Positions 28,689 through 39,175 are shown, numbered from the stretch's first letter. The stretch is 64,000 nt of DNA from Desulfobulbaceae bacterium (GCA_015484845.1 WFUT01000020.1:1-64000), one strand, 5' to 3'. Notes: generated by a model not told the origin, from the sequence alone. Made by a program: numbers and translations.

Positions 28689-29804
28689 TTACTTTCCTTC
28701 TCGCTGCTTTTCCCAGGGACGCACCTTCATCCCCTCCTCGAGCTGGGTGACGCCGGCAATGACGATGGTCTCGCCCCCCTTGAGGCCCTTGCGGATCACG
28801 ATGTTCCTGGAGCCGGTGATGGGACCGACGGTGACAAACCGCCTGTGCACGGTGCCGGTCTTCCTGTCCAGGACCCAGACATAGGGCCGGTTGCCGGCCG
28901 CGTCCATCACCGCGATGGCCGGGACGGTGATGGTCCGGGTGCCGGCGCCCGCCTCGAGGGTGGAGCGGGCCGTGACCAGGGCGGTCATACCGGGCAGGAT
29001 ATTGGCCTCCCCGGGCTGGTCCATGATCAGGACAACCTGGTAGGTCTGGGTGGCAGGGTCGGCCTGGGTGGAGTACTCCTTGACCTTGACAGGAAACTCC
29101 TTGCCCGGGATGGCGTCAAAGGAGGCAACGATCTCGAGCTTTTCCTCCTTGTCCCGGATCTCGGCCATGACCTGCTCCGGCACATCGATCAGGATCTCGA
29201 TCCGGGTGATGTCCTGCAGGTTGACGATGGGCTCCTGGGCCTGGACCTTCTGGAAGTTCTCCACGTAGCGCTTGGAAATGACGCCGTCAAACGGCGCCAG
29301 CAGCGAGGTGTCCCGCAGTTGGTTGCGGGCATCCTCGAGCTGGGCCCTGGCCACGTCGCGGGCCGCCCGGTACCGGTCGTAATCGGCCCGGGAGACCTGC
29401 TTCCTGGCATAGAGCTCCTTGTAGCGGCGGAACTGCCGTTCCGCCTCCAGGGCCCTGGCCCTGGCCTCCTCCAGGGCGGTCTGGAAGTCGCGCTTCTGGA
29501 TCTGGGCGATGAGATCACCCTTTTTCACGCGCTGCCCCTCCTCCACGGGCAGCTTGACCAGCGGCCCCGAGACCTTGAACGAGAGAACCGCGCGCCGGGC
29601 GGCCCGCACCGTGCCGGGAAAGCTGAGGGTGAAAGTGGTTGGGCCCGAGCGGACGGTCATGACCTTCACCGGCCGGATCACCTCTCTCCTGACCTCCTTC
29701 TTCTCCCTGTTGCAGCCGGCCAGCAGCAGGACCGCGGCCAGGAAAACCGCGACCGGCAGGCAAACGGCCCGCAAACCCGTGACAACTCTCTGTGCGTGCA
29801 CCAT
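28689..29804 (-). CDS. RND periplasmic adaptor (MFP/HlyD family) lipoprotein
   Basis: Lipobox 'LLLAGC', 'GPLVKLPVEEGQRVKKGDLIAQI', 'APFDGVISKRYVENFQKVQAQEPIVNLQD'. SD ggaggagag just before ATG 29804. Confidence 0.93.
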   Translation of the reverse strand: MVHAQRVVTGLRAVCLPVAVFLAAVLLLAGCNREKKEVRREVIRPVKVMTVRSGPTTFTLSFPGTVRAARRAVLSFKVSGPLVKLPVEEGQRVKKGDLIAQIQKRDFQTALEEARARALEAERQFRRYKELYARKQVSRADYDRYRAARDVARAQLEDARNQLRDTSLLAPFDGVISKRYVENFQKVQAQEPIVNLQDITRIEILIDVPEQVMAEIRDKEEKLEIVASFDAIPGKEFPVKVKEYSTQADPATQTYQVVLIMDQPGEANILPGMTALVTARSTLEAGAGTRTITVPAIAVMDAAGNRPYVWVLDRKTGTVHRRFVTVGPITGSRNIVIRKGLKGGETIVIAGVTQLEEGMKVRPWEKQREGK

Positions 29805-29813
29805 CTCTCCTCC

Positions 29814-29915
29814 CTGTACAGAAAACAATGACCTCAATCCTGCACTTCGAAAATGAAAAAAATTTTCTTTTCCCGTATCAGCGGATTCTACGAACGTGGT
29901 CGTTTTTTTCGACTC
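29814..29915 (-). repeat. Intergenic structured repeat, copy B (truncated at its head; hairpins continue to about 29990)
   Basis: Reverse complement 'GTCGAAAAAAACGACCACGTTCGTAGAATCCGCTGATACGGGAAAAGAAAATT...CATTTTCGAAGTGCAGGATTGAGGT' is close to copy C. Confidence 0.8.
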
Positions 29916-29977
29916 ACTGGAGGTAAACACTCACCCGGGCCCGGGTTACCCACTGCCGCCGGGCAACCGGAGAACGA

Positions 29978-30023
29978 GAATTTTTCTTTCATAGTACCTT
30001 CTTTCGTATACTAGGAAAAATTC
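29978..30023. repeat. Long interrupted palindrome (GAATTTTTC...TAGTA...TACTA...GAAAAATTC)
   Basis: Outer arms are 9/9 complementary and inner arms 5/5; lies between the CAP gene 3' end and the RND operon. Confidence 0.55.
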
Positions 30024-30073
30024 GCCAATGCAAGAAAACCCGCAACAGTTCCCCCTCTTTTCATGCCACTGAT

Positions 30074-30767
30074 CTACCTGCTCGCGCCGGATGCAGGGGC
30101 TGCAAACTCGGCGGCAAAATAGTGGCGGGTCCGGCCGCCCCTCTCCCTGACGGCACAGTACCCCACCCCGATGTCGGTGATGCCGGGCAGCAGGATGTTC
30201 TTCCGGTGGCCGGCCGAGCCCATCCAGCCGCCCCGGCCTCCTGCCAGGCGCTGCCACTGGTTCCAGTCGCTGTCATCCCATCCCTGCCCGACATCGGACC
30301 AGGTCCGCGGCAGGGGCAGTCCCTGTCTCCCGGCAAAGGAGCGCAGCCTGTCCAGGTGATCGCTGCCGAACAGGACCCGGCGGCCCAGGTTGCCCGGTTT
30401 TCCGTTCAGGACCAGCAGGGCCACGTTCTCCCCGATCCTCTGCCAGCGGTAGCCCTGTGCCTCGGCCCGCTGCGCGAAATCGCGTCCGTCCGGGCTGTTA
30501 TGCCCCAGGTAGCGATGGGCGGCCATCTCCCGGCAGTGGAGGAAAGCGGCCCGGTGCAGCCGCGCATCGGGCCGCAGGGAAGAGAGATGATGCAGCATGC
30601 GCTGCCGGTTGACCAGGGCCAGGACCTCGCGCTCCACGGGGCTCCAGGAAGCCGGCCCCGCGCCCGCAGCCGACGGCGCAGCGCGGTGCGCCAGGCGAGG
30701 CACCGAGACGCAGCCGGCCAGGCAGGTGAGAACAGCGCAGATTGCAACAACAGCACATCTCCTCACC
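30074..30767 (-). CDS. CAP-domain (SCP-like) extracytoplasmic protein, putative lipoprotein
   Basis: 'VVAICAVLTCLAGC' lipobox, 'LALVNRQRMLHHLSSLRPDARLHRAAFLHCREMAAHRYLGHNSPDG', 'WMGSAGHRKNILLPGITDIGVGY' CAP signatures. GTG start inferred. Confidence 0.82.
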
Positions 30768-30770
30768 GGT

Positions 30771-31571
30771 TCACTCCCTGCTGACCAGGACATCGAGCCG
30801 GAGCCGGTGGCGCTGGTCAAAGAGTTTCTTCCGGCTCAGCCAGATGGCGCACAGCACGCCGAAGCCGGTGCCGGCACAGATGAGGAACATGATCAGGATC
30901 TGGTACATGACCGCGTCCATGGGCGAGGAGCCGCCCAGGATCTGGCCGGTCATCATGCCGGGCAGGGAGACGATGCCGGCCGCGGCCATGGCATTGGTGA
31001 TGGGGATCAGGCCCGAGCGGATGGCCTGCTGGCTGATCTCGCGGCTGGCCTCGGTGGCGGTCTCGCCGAGCAGGAGCCGCTGTTCCACCACCTGGCGCTG
31101 CTGCCAGAGGGTCTCGGTCATGCGGTCCATGCTCAGGGCTATGCCGTTCATGGTGTTGCCCAGCAGCATGCCGAGCAGGGGGATGGCGTAGCGGGGGGTA
31201 TACCAGGGATCGTTGTTGATGATGACCAGGAGGGCGAGCAGGGCCACGGCAAAGGAGGAGATGAACATGGAGCCGGTGCCGAGCAGCCAGCCCTGCAGGC
31301 CGCGGATCCGCCGGTGCTGCCGGGCCATGACCTCGCGGCCGGCCACGGCGAGCATGACCAGGGAGACAAGGATGATAAAGCCGAGATGGACATAGGCAAA
31401 GAGCAGGCGCAGGACCTGGCCGATGAGCAGGAGCTGGACCACGGTGCGGGCCGAGGCCACGAGCAGCCGCCTCGAGAGCCCCAGGCGCAGGTGCCAGCCG
31501 AGCAGGGCAAGCAGGAGCACCAGGCCGGCGGCAATGGCGAGATCCAGGGGGGAGAGCGGCTGCACGCCCAT
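30771..31571 (-). CDS. UPF0014/FetB-like ABC transporter permease
   Basis: 'LLVASARTVVQLLLIGQVLRLLF', 'PLLGMLLGNTMNGIALSMDRM', 'GIVSLPGMMTGQILGGSSPMDAVMYQILIMFLI'. Confidence 0.92.
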   Translation of the reverse strand: MGVQPLSPLDLAIAAGLVLLLALLGWHLRLGLSRRLLVASARTVVQLLLIGQVLRLLFAYVHLGFIILVSLVMLAVAGREVMARQHRRIRGLQGWLLGTGSMFISSFAVALLALLVIINNDPWYTPRYAIPLLGMLLGNTMNGIALSMDRMTETLWQQRQVVEQRLLLGETATEASREISQQAIRSGLIPITNAMAAAGIVSLPGMMTGQILGGSSPMDAVMYQILIMFLICAGTGFGVLCAIWLSRKKLFDQRHRLRLDVLVSRE

Positions 31572-31574
31572 GGT

Positions 31575-32183
31575 CTAGTCCCCTGCCAGGAGCCGGCCGT
31601 TGGCCATCATGACCATCCGGTGGTCGGCCACCCGGTCGAGCTGGTCCGGATCATGGCTCACCCAGAGCACCGGGGCCCGGTGCTGTTGCCGGTAGTCCAT
31701 GAGCAGTTCCTCCACGCGAGAGATATTGTCCGCATCCAGGCTGGCCGTGGGCTCGTCGAGCAGCAGGGCGCCGGGACGATTCTGGAGCAGGCGCAGGATG
31801 GCCAGTCGCTGCTTTTCGCCGGTGGAGAGCCGGCTGACCTGCCAGTCGCCAACCGAAGGGTCAAAGCCGAGCAGGGCCAGGGACCGGGACGGGATCCGGT
31901 CAAAATCCGTGAAGTGGTCCCCCACCCGGTCATGCCACCAGAGGCTCTCGGCCGGCAGCATGGCGACCTTCTGCCGCCAGAGCGGCGCCGGCACCTGCTC
32001 GCAGACCAGGGAGCCGAGCCGGGCCGTGCCCGCGTGCGGATCGAGATCGGCCAGGGCCCGCAGGAGCAGCGTCTTGCCGGCCCCGGACGGCCCGGCAAGG
32101 CCCAGGCACTCGCCACCCTTGATGGTGAGGGAATAGGGTCCCCTTCCCTGGAAGGTGAGATCGGCCACTTCCAGACAGGGCAC
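31575..32183 (-). CDS. FetA-like ABC transporter ATP-binding protein
   Basis: Walker A 'GPSGAGKTLL', signature 'LSTGEKQRLAILR', Walker B 'GALLLDEPTASLD', 'LWVSHD'. Confidence 0.93.
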   Translation of the reverse strand: MPCLEVADLTFQGRGPYSLTIKGGECLGLAGPSGAGKTLLLRALADLDPHAGTARLGSLVCEQVPAPLWRQKVAMLPAESLWWHDRVGDHFTDFDRIPSRSLALLGFDPSVGDWQVSRLSTGEKQRLAILRLLQNRPGALLLDEPTASLDADNISRVEELLMDYRQQHRAPVLWVSHDPDQLDRVADHRMVMMANGRLLAGD

Positions 32184-32195
32184 GCTACGGCCTCC

Positions 32196-33278
32196 TCACG
32201 CTTGCCCCAGGATCCGGGCAAGGAAACGGGCCGCGTCCGGGGCCCCGTTCCCGCGCCTGCCATCCTTTCCCGCCCCTGCCAGGCGGTCAAGGTCCTCGAC
32301 CCAGGCACCGTCCAGGAACCGGGAGAGCGCTATCTCGGTGCCGGTCATGGTCCGGTCGATGAAGCGCGCCAGGGGCGCGGACTCGGGAAAATCCGGGCGA
32401 CAGACATAGGCAAGGGGCGTGCCGGCGGCATGGACCTCGGCCAGGGTGGAATAGCCCACCTTGGCGACCACCACGTCCGCGGCCGCGATGAGATCGGGAT
32501 GGTGGAGGCCCGAGTCCAGGGGCAGCAGGCGGAGATTTTCCCTGATCGTCACTCCCTCCACCGGGCTGCCGGGCAGGACAAACACCTGCTCCGGCCTGGC
32601 CAGCATGGGGGCCGGGTTCAGGGGCTCGCCCCCGATTCCGCCCATGGTCACCAGGACCATCCGCTGCCCCTGCTCCACCCGGAGCAGACGCCGGATGTCC
32701 TCTGCCGGCCGGCGCGGCGCCCTGCTCACCGGCGCCACCCGCAGGTCGCAGTCCGACTCCCTGCAGACCGGCTCCGTCTGCAGGTGGTAGTCCGCCCGCC
32801 GGTAGACCGCGGCCAGGGACTCGACATGGGGCGCCAGGGCCGGCCAGCGGTCCAGGTAGCCCTCGTAGATCCAGTCCCAGGTGAAGTTCTCCACCAGCAC
32901 CGAGGGGATGCCGAGCCGGGCCGCGGCCTCGATGCCCAGGGGCGCGATATCCGAAAGCAGCAGCCGGCAGCCGGCAAAGAGCGAGGCCACCTGGCCGACG
33001 AACTCCGGTTTCAGGGGATAGAACCGGTCCAGGGCCTCCCGGGTCGCGGCCATCTCCTCGCGCAGGGCCGAGGACTGGACCAGGCCGACATCGGCCTGCA
33101 GGGGATGGAGGGCGGCCAGGCGGATACCGGAGCCGGCAAAGAACCAGGCCGGCACTGCCCCCACCACCACGAACTCCACGTCCAGCAGCCGGTCCAGGGC
33201 CTCCATGATCGCCGCGGCCCTGGCCGCGTGGCCAAGCCCGTGCGCCGTGATACAGTACCCTATGCGCAGACGCGCCAT
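32196..33278 (-). CDS. Glycosyltransferase-like protein (GT-B fold, MurG/UDP-glycosyltransferase type)
   Basis: 'RIGYCITAHGLGHAARAAAIMEAL', 'PSVLVENFTWDWIYEGY', 'AAADVVVAKVGYSTLAEVHAAGTPLAYVCR'. SD aggagg before ATG 33278. Confidence 0.7.
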   Translation of the reverse strand: MARLRIGYCITAHGLGHAARAAAIMEALDRLLDVEFVVVGAVPAWFFAGSGIRLAALHPLQADVGLVQSSALREEMAATREALDRFYPLKPEFVGQVASLFAGCRLLLSDIAPLGIEAAARLGIPSVLVENFTWDWIYEGYLDRWPALAPHVESLAAVYRRADYHLQTEPVCRESDCDLRVAPVSRAPRRPAEDIRRLLRVEQGQRMVLVTMGGIGGEPLNPAPMLARPEQVFVLPGSPVEGVTIRENLRLLPLDSGLHHPDLIAAADVVVAKVGYSTLAEVHAAGTPLAYVCRPDFPESAPLARFIDRTMTGTEIALSRFLDGAWVEDLDRLAGAGKDGRRGNGAPDAARFLARILGQA

Positions 33279-33318
33279 GGCACTCCTCCTCCCGGCGTGC
33301 GTGCCGGCGGTTTTCCGT

Positions 33319-34899
33319 TCATTTGCCACGGCCCCCGGCACCGGTGTCTTCTCCTGGACGGTCTGCCGGCAGGATGACCGTGAAGGTGGTCCCCTCCCCT
33401 TCCCGGCTCTCCACCTCGATCCTGCCGCCGTGTTTCTCGACAATATTCCTGGCAATGGCGAGCCCCAGGCCCGTGCCCCGGTTCTTGTCCGTGTAGAACG
33501 GGGTAAAGATCTGGTCCAGCTTGTCCGCTGGCATGCCGACCCCGGTATCGATCACCTGGAACAGGATGCCCCCCTCCCCTGCCCCGCGGGTGCGGATGGT
33601 GAGCGTACCGCCTTCGGGCATGGCCTGGACGGCGTTGAAGACCATGTTGAAGAGCACCTGGTAGATCTGCTCCGCGTCCATGGCGACCTGCGGCAGGTCG
33701 CTGTCCAGGTCCGGGACAAAGGTGATGGACCGGCTGCGGAACTCCGATTCCATGAAACGGGCCAGCCGCTGCACGATCTCGTTGCCCGAGGCAGGCTCCG
33801 GCCGCGGCTCGCGGGGCCGGGCAAAGTCGAGAAATTCACGGACAATGGCGTCCAGGCGCAGGGTCTCCTCGACGATGATGGCCGCCAGGTGCTCGTTGCC
33901 CGGCGCCACCTTGCTGATCCGCTTGCCCAGGATCTCGGCCGTGGAGCGGACAATACCCAGGGGATTCTTGATCTCGTGCGAGACCGCGGCGATCATCTTG
34001 CCCAGGGTGGCCAGCCGCTGCGCCTCGTTGAGCCGCTCCTCCAGGAGCAGCCGTTCCCGGGCCCGCTCGGCCATGATCCGGTTGGCCCGGACCACGATCA
34101 CCGACAGGATGACAAAGAGGATGCCGAGGATGACCAGGGAGAGCAGGATGATCCTGGCCTGGAGCTGGATGATGGCGGTGAGATCGCCGGACAGGTCCTG
34201 CACCACCTCGATCACGCCCATGATGTCGCCGGTCCGCTCGCCGAGCCGGTTCTCCTGGCGAAAGGGGACATAGGTCTTGAGGGTGCAGTAGACCGGCGGC
34301 GTGCCGGGCAACAGGTTGAAGAGGGAACCGCTGGAGATGAGGATGGAGCTGTCCTCGCCCTTGAGCGCCTTCTGGTACTCCAGGCCGCCCACGTTCCGCT
34401 TGCCCACCAGCTCGGGAATGGTGGAGTAGGAGATCACGTTTTCACTGGAATCAAAGATGGTCACCGAGTCGATGTGCATGCCGCGGGTGATGTTGCGGAC
34501 AATGGTGTCCAACCGCTCGAACTGGCGCCGGTCCGACAGCCGGATGCGACCGTAGCGGACCACGGTGGGCAGGACGAACTGGAGAAAGACCTGCCGGTTC
34601 AGGTTCTCGGCAAAGAGGGTGGAATAGGCCTCGCTCCGCTTGAGCAGCACGTGGCGGGCATTGTTGGAGAGCACCCAGGACAGGGCCAGGGAGGCGACAA
34701 GGATCAGGCCCAGGCTGGTGAAGGCAAAATACTTGACCAGTTCAAAGGGCAGCAGCCCCTCCCTGCGCTCGCCGCGGCCGCGATCCTGCCACCAGGAGAG
34801 CACAAAGCGCAGGTCCGGCCGCAGGGAGCGGGGACGGCCGCGCCGGCGGTTGGCACGCCGCCGCCAGCGGCTGAAGAGCTCAACCGTCGGCCGTCGCAT
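33319..34899 (-). CDS. Membrane sensor histidine kinase
   Basis: Two TM segments flanking a sensor region; 'IAAVSHEIKNPLGIVRSTAEIL' H-box, 'NMVFNAVQAMP' N-box, 'DTGVGMPADKLDQIFTPFYTDKNRGTGLGLAIARNIVEKHGG'. Confidence 0.93.
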   Translation of the reverse strand: MRRPTVELFSRWRRRANRRRGRPRSLRPDLRFVLSWWQDRGRGERREGLLPFELVKYFAFTSLGLILVASLALSWVLSNNARHVLLKRSEAYSTLFAENLNRQVFLQFVLPTVVRYGRIRLSDRRQFERLDTIVRNITRGMHIDSVTIFDSSENVISYSTIPELVGKRNVGGLEYQKALKGEDSSILISSGSLFNLLPGTPPVYCTLKTYVPFRQENRLGERTGDIMGVIEVVQDLSGDLTAIIQLQARIILLSLVILGILFVILSVIVVRANRIMAERARERLLLEERLNEAQRLATLGKMIAAVSHEIKNPLGIVRSTAEILGKRISKVAPGNEHLAAIIVEETLRLDAIVREFLDFARPREPRPEPASGNEIVQRLARFMESEFRSRSITFVPDLDSDLPQVAMDAEQIYQVLFNMVFNAVQAMPEGGTLTIRTRGAGEGGILFQVIDTGVGMPADKLDQIFTPFYTDKNRGTGLGLAIARNIVEKHGGRIEVESREGEGTTFTVILPADRPGEDTGAGGRGK

Positions 34900-36634
34900 C
34901 ACACACTCCACAGCGGCGACACCTGGCCGTATCACAGGGTATGGTCTGTTTTTCCTGCATTGCCTTCTGATATTCCTGCCAGAGATAGCCATCCCGGATG
35001 CCATGGTCCAGGACCTGCCAGCACATCCGTTCGTCCCGCTGCCGGGGCCTGACCGCGTACTGCCAGGCGTCAAGGCCGTGGTCGCGCATGGCGCGGCGAA
35101 ACGGCCTGCCCCTGCCCATGGCCAGGAGCACCGGCGCCAGCCGCCGGTCGCCGCGGGAGAAGACCGCCTGCTGCAGGACCCGTTCCGGCCGGTCGACCCT
35201 GATCCGCAGGTTGGCGACCCGTTGCAGTCCCTTGCGAAGGTACCGGATTTTTTCCTTGAGCGCCACAAGGGATCGGCTGCAGTCCCGGTCCGCCATGGCC
35301 GCCTCCGGGTCGAGACCGCCGTAGGAGACATACTGGAACGGGGTCCAGGGCTTGGGCACGAAACTGTTCACCGACAGGGTGATTTCGGCAACCCGGCCCC
35401 GCCGCCTGCCCACGGGCAGGAGCCGGGCGCGCAGGGCCTGGACCAGGCTGATCAGTTCGTCGAGATCCTGGTTGGTCTCGGTGGGCAGGCCGAGCATCAC
35501 GTAGAGCTTCAGGTGGACGATACCGGCCCCGACCAGGGCCAGGGCGGCGTCCAGCAGGTCGCGCTCGGTGAGCCCCTTGTTGATGACCCTGCGCAGCCGT
35601 TCGGAGCACCCGTCCGGGGCAATGGCCACGCTCTTCAGGTTCGATGCCGCAAGCAGGGCGAGGAGCCGGTCCGAGATGCGGTCGGCCCGGAGCGAGGAGA
35701 ACGAGAGCGAACACCGGTTCTCCTGGAGATAGCCGGCGATCTCCTCCAGGGTCCCGGCCCGGGCCATCTCCATGCCCAGGAGCCCCACCCGGTCCACCCG
35801 GCGCGGCCGCTCTTCCAGGGCGGCCAGGATCGCCTCGCCGCTCCAGAGACGCGGCGGCCGGTAGATGAAGCCGGCGGCGCAGAAGCGGCAGCCCCGGCTG
35901 CAGCCCCGGCCCAGCTCGGTCATGTACATGCCCAGTTCCGCCTCCGGCGAGAGCTGCATGGAGTGGGCGGCCACCCTGGTGTCGGCGAGCACCACCTTGC
36001 CCACCCGGTCAGGGACCCCGGCCGGATGTTCCACCGCGGTAACGGCCCCGGTGTCGGCAAAGGTGAACCAATACAGGGAGGGCACGTAACAGCCCGGCCT
36101 CCCGGCCAGGCGCTGCTGCATGTCGCGGCGCGGGGCCCCCTGCGCCACCATGGCGGCCAGGTCCCGCACCAGGTCGGCCAGGACCGGCTCGGCCTCGCCG
36201 ATCACCATCAGGTCGGCAAAGGGCGCCAGGGGCTCGGGATTCATGAAGACCGCGACCCCGCCCAGGGCCACGAGCGGCGCACCCGGCGCGACCCGTTGCG
36301 GCCGGTCGGCGGCATAGGGCTCGATGCCGCCCGCGGCCAGCATGCCGGCCAGCCGGAAGAAGTCATGCTCAAAGCTGATGGAGCCGAGCACCAGGGGAAA
36401 GTCGGCCAGGGGCCGGCCCGACTCCAGGGAGCGGAGCGGACCGGGGGAGGCGGGGTAGACAAACCGCTCGCAGACCACCTGGTCGCATTCGTTGAGCAGG
36501 CTGTAGACCAACTGGAACCCCAGGTTGGAGATCGCCAGCGGATAGGTATTGGGATAGAGCAACGCAACGGGAAACCGGCCCTTCCAGCGTTTGCGGACCG
36601 TGCCGGTTTCCCCGGCCAGGAATGGCGTGGACAA
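34880..36634 (-). CDS. B12-binding/radical SAM domain protein (TIGR03960-like)
   Basis: 'ELGRGCSRGCRFCAAGFIYRPPR' CxxxCxxC and 'VALLYPNTYPLAISNLGFQLVYSLLN'; distal Cys tail 'RCRRCGVC'. Confidence 0.83.
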   Translation of the reverse strand: MSTPFLAGETGTVRKRWKGRFPVALLYPNTYPLAISNLGFQLVYSLLNECDQVVCERFVYPASPGPLRSLESGRPLADFPLVLGSISFEHDFFRLAGMLAAGGIEPYAADRPQRVAPGAPLVALGGVAVFMNPEPLAPFADLMVIGEAEPVLADLVRDLAAMVAQGAPRRDMQQRLAGRPGCYVPSLYWFTFADTGAVTAVEHPAGVPDRVGKVVLADTRVAAHSMQLSPEAELGMYMTELGRGCSRGCRFCAAGFIYRPPRLWSGEAILAALEERPRRVDRVGLLGMEMARAGTLEEIAGYLQENRCSLSFSSLRADRISDRLLALLAASNLKSVAIAPDGCSERLRRVINKGLTERDLLDAALALVGAGIVHLKLYVMLGLPTETNQDLDELISLVQALRARLLPVGRRRGRVAEITLSVNSFVPKPWTPFQYVSYGGLDPEAAMADRDCSRSLVALKEKIRYLRKGLQRVANLRIRVDRPERVLQQAVFSRGDRRLAPVLLAMGRGRPFRRAMRDHGLDAWQYAVRPRQRDERMCWQVLDHGIRDGYLWQEYQKAMQEKQTIPCDTARCRRCGVCDATADG

Positions 36635-36642
36635 CGGATGGC

Positions 36643-37848
36643 TTAATTGGCCTTTTTCCTCAGGTAGGCCGGCTCGTCGTAGTCATCCTGCTCATGGTCG
36701 TCAAAGATCGGCTTGGGCATGGGCCGCAGGCCGGCGGGCGCCGGGTTGGGCTTGGCCATGCTCACCGGCCTGCTCTCCGGCTGCGGCGGCTCCTCGGCCA
36801 GCTTGCTGGAAAGCGACGGACCGCCCTCTTCCCTGCTCGCCGGGGTCGAGTGCACCATGTCGATCTGGGAGATGGTCTCGGACTCCTCGATGCTGGAGAT
36901 GCCGGTGGCGATCACGGTCACCCGCAGCTCGTCGCCCAGGGACTCGTCGAACAGGGCGCCGATGATGATATTGGCGTCGTCGTGGGCCTTGTCCTGGATC
37001 AGGGCCGAGGCCTCCATGAACTCGGCCATGGTCAGGGTCTCCTGGGCCGCGGAGATATTGATCAGGATACCGCGGGCGCCGTCGATGCCCACGTCCTCCA
37101 GGAGCTGGTTGTCGATGGCGCGCTTGGCCGCCTCGCTGGCCCGGTTCTCGCCCGATGCCGAGCCGGTGCCCATGATGGCCGGTCCCACCTCCTTCATGAC
37201 GGTCTTGAGGTCGGCAAAGTCGACATTGATGTGGCCGGGCAGGTTGATCAGGTCGGTGATGCCCTTGACCGCCTGCAGCAGCACGTGGTCCACCATCTTC
37301 ATCATGTCGACCAGGGTGGAGTTCTTCTGCATCAGGCTCAGCAGCCGGTCGTTGGGCACGGTGATGATGGTGTCGGCGTATTCCTTGAGTTTCTCCCAGC
37401 CCTCCTCGGCGTTGCGCATCCGCCGCTTGGCCTCGAAATAAAAGGGCTTGGTGACAACGGCCACGGTGAGCGCGCCCGACTCCTTGCTCAGCTTGGCGAT
37501 GATCGGTGCCGCGCCCGTGCCGGTGCCGCCGCCGAGGCCGGCGGTGATAAACACCATGTCAGCGCCCTTGAGCGCGTTCTTCAGGTCATCGTAGCTCTCC
37601 AGGGCGGATTCGCGGCCCATCTGCGGGTCCGCGCCGGCGCCCATGCCCTTGGTGATACCGGGCCCGAGCTGCAGACGAATGTCGGCGCGAGACTTGTCCA
37701 GGGCCTGCAGGTCGGTATTGGCGACAATGAACTCGACCCCGGAAAGCCGGTTCTCCACCATGGTATTGATGGCATTGCCACCGCCACCACCAACGCCGAT
37801 AACCTTGATAACAGCTACAGATTCTTCTTCCGCCATTCTAAACGGCAT
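36643..37848 (-). CDS. ftsZ: Cell division protein FtsZ
   Basis: '[16 protein letters not shown]', '[13 protein letters not shown]' tubulin signature, C-terminal conserved peptide 'EPAYLRKK'. Confidence 0.98.
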   Translation of the reverse strand: MPFRMAEEESVAVIKVIGVGGGGGNAINTMVENRLSGVEFIVANTDLQALDKSRADIRLQLGPGITKGMGAGADPQMGRESALESYDDLKNALKGADMVFITAGLGGGTGTGAAPIIAKLSKESGALTVAVVTKPFYFEAKRRMRNAEEGWEKLKEYADTIITVPNDRLLSLMQKNSTLVDMMKMVDHVLLQAVKGITDLINLPGHINVDFADLKTVMKEVGPAIMGTGSASGENRASEAAKRAIDNQLLEDVGIDGARGILINISAAQETLTMAEFMEASALIQDKAHDDANIIIGALFDESLGDELRVTVIATGISSIEESETISQIDMVHSTPASREEGGPSLSSKLAEEPPQPESRPVSMAKPNPAPAGLRPMPKPIFDDHEQDDYDEPAYLRKKAN

Positions 37849-37942
37849 GACTTCCCCCCACGCTCTTTGTTCCCTGTTCTTCCCTTATCTCTATACCATC
37901 AACCCATCTGATACAGAAGCACTTTCCTTGGCAACAGTCCTC

Positions 37943-39175
37943 TCAGACAATATTGCGCACCCAGTTCCGCAACTTGTTCACCACGCTGCCCCGTTCCCGG
38001 CGGGGACGGCCGCTGTTCCGGCTGCCATAGAGGACCAGGCCCACGGCGGTGGTACAGCGGGGCGACTGCACGTCCTCGACCCGGCCGGAGATGCCCTGCG
38101 GGTAGGCGATGCGCACCGGCATGTCAAACACCTGCTCGGCCATCTCGACGATATTGGCCAGCAGGGCCGTGCCGCCGGTGATGACCACGCCGGCATTGAT
38201 CCGGTTGCGATAGCCGGAGGCACAGATGTTCTGGTTGACCAGTTGCAGGATCTCTTCCATCCTGGCCTCGAGGATCTCCACCATCACCCGCTGCGAGACC
38301 TTGCGCGGCTTGCGGTCGCCCACCGTGGGCACCTCGATGATGTGGTTCTCCCGGACCATGGAGGAGAGCGCGCCGCCGTACATGTACTTGAGTTCCTCGG
38401 CCTCCTGCAGCGGGGTGCGCAGGCCCACCGACAGGTCGCTGGTCAGGTTGTTGCCACCCAGGGCCAGCTCCCAGGTATGCTTGATGGTCCCGTTGCAGAA
38501 GACGGCCAGGTCCGTGGTGCCGCCGCCGATATCGAGCAGGAGCACGCCCAGCTCCATCTCGTCGCGTCCGAGCACGCAATGGGAGGAGGCCACCGACTCG
38601 AGCACGATCTCGGACACGGCCAGGCCGGCCCGGTTACAGCTGGTGACCAGGTTGTGCAGGGCGGTGTTGTCGGCGGTCACGATGTGGACGTTGGTCACCA
38701 GGCGGACCCCGGCCATGCCCAGCGGGTTCTGGATGCCGGTATGGTCATCCACCATGTACTCCTGGGGGAGCACGTGGATGATCTGCTGGTTATCGGAGAT
38801 CTTGACCGTCTGCGCGGCCTGGATCACGGCCTCGATATCCTTTTCCTTGATCTCCTGGTTGTTGATCGCGATGATGCCCGGCGAATTGAACCCCTTGATA
38901 TGGTTGCCGGCAATGCCCACGTAGACCGTCTCGATATCGCATCCGGCCATGTCGGACGCGTCATCCACTGCCTGGCGGATGGCCCGGACCGTGGCCTCGA
39001 TGTTGACCACCACCCCCTTTTTCATGCCCGAGGAGGCAGCGGTGCCCACGCCGATGATATCGACCCGGTCGTCGAAGACCTCGCCGATGACCACGCAGAT
39101 CTTGGTGGTGCCGATATCAAGCCCGGCGACCAGTTCGCCGGGTTCCTGAAACTCCTTTTCTTCCATTCTTCTCAC
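37943..39175 (-). CDS. ftsA: Cell division protein FtsA
   Basis: 'LVAGLDIGTTKICVVIGE', 'LLLDIGGGTTDLAVFCNG', 'GVVITGGTALL' actin-like motifs; adjacent to ftsZ. Confidence 0.98.
   Translation of the reverse strand: MRRMEEKEFQEPGELVAGLDIGTTKICVVIGEVFDDRVDIIGVGTAASSGMKKGVVVNIEATVRAIRQAVDDASDMAGCDIETVYVGIAGNHIKGFNSPGIIAINNQEIKEKDIEAVIQAAQTVKISDNQQIIHVLPQEYMVDDHTGIQNPLGMAGVRLVTNVHIVTADNTALHNLVTSCNRAGLAVSEIVLESVASSHCVLGRDEMELGVLLLDIGGGTTDLAVFCNGTIKHTWELALGGNNLTSDLSVGLRTPLQEAEELKYMYGGALSSMVRENHIIEVPTVGDRKPRKVSQRVMVEILEARMEEILQLVNQNICASGYRNRINAGVVITGGTALLANIVEMAEQVFDMPVRIAYPQGISGRVEDVQSPRCTTAVGLVLYGSRNSGRPRRERGSVVNKLRNWVRNIV

Noticed and set aside
25440-29831. 1463-aa plus-strand ORF antisense to the RND permease and adaptor
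   Set aside because: His/Asp/Gly/Leu-rich translation typical of the antisense frame in high-GC genes; the minus-strand proteins have clear family signatures.
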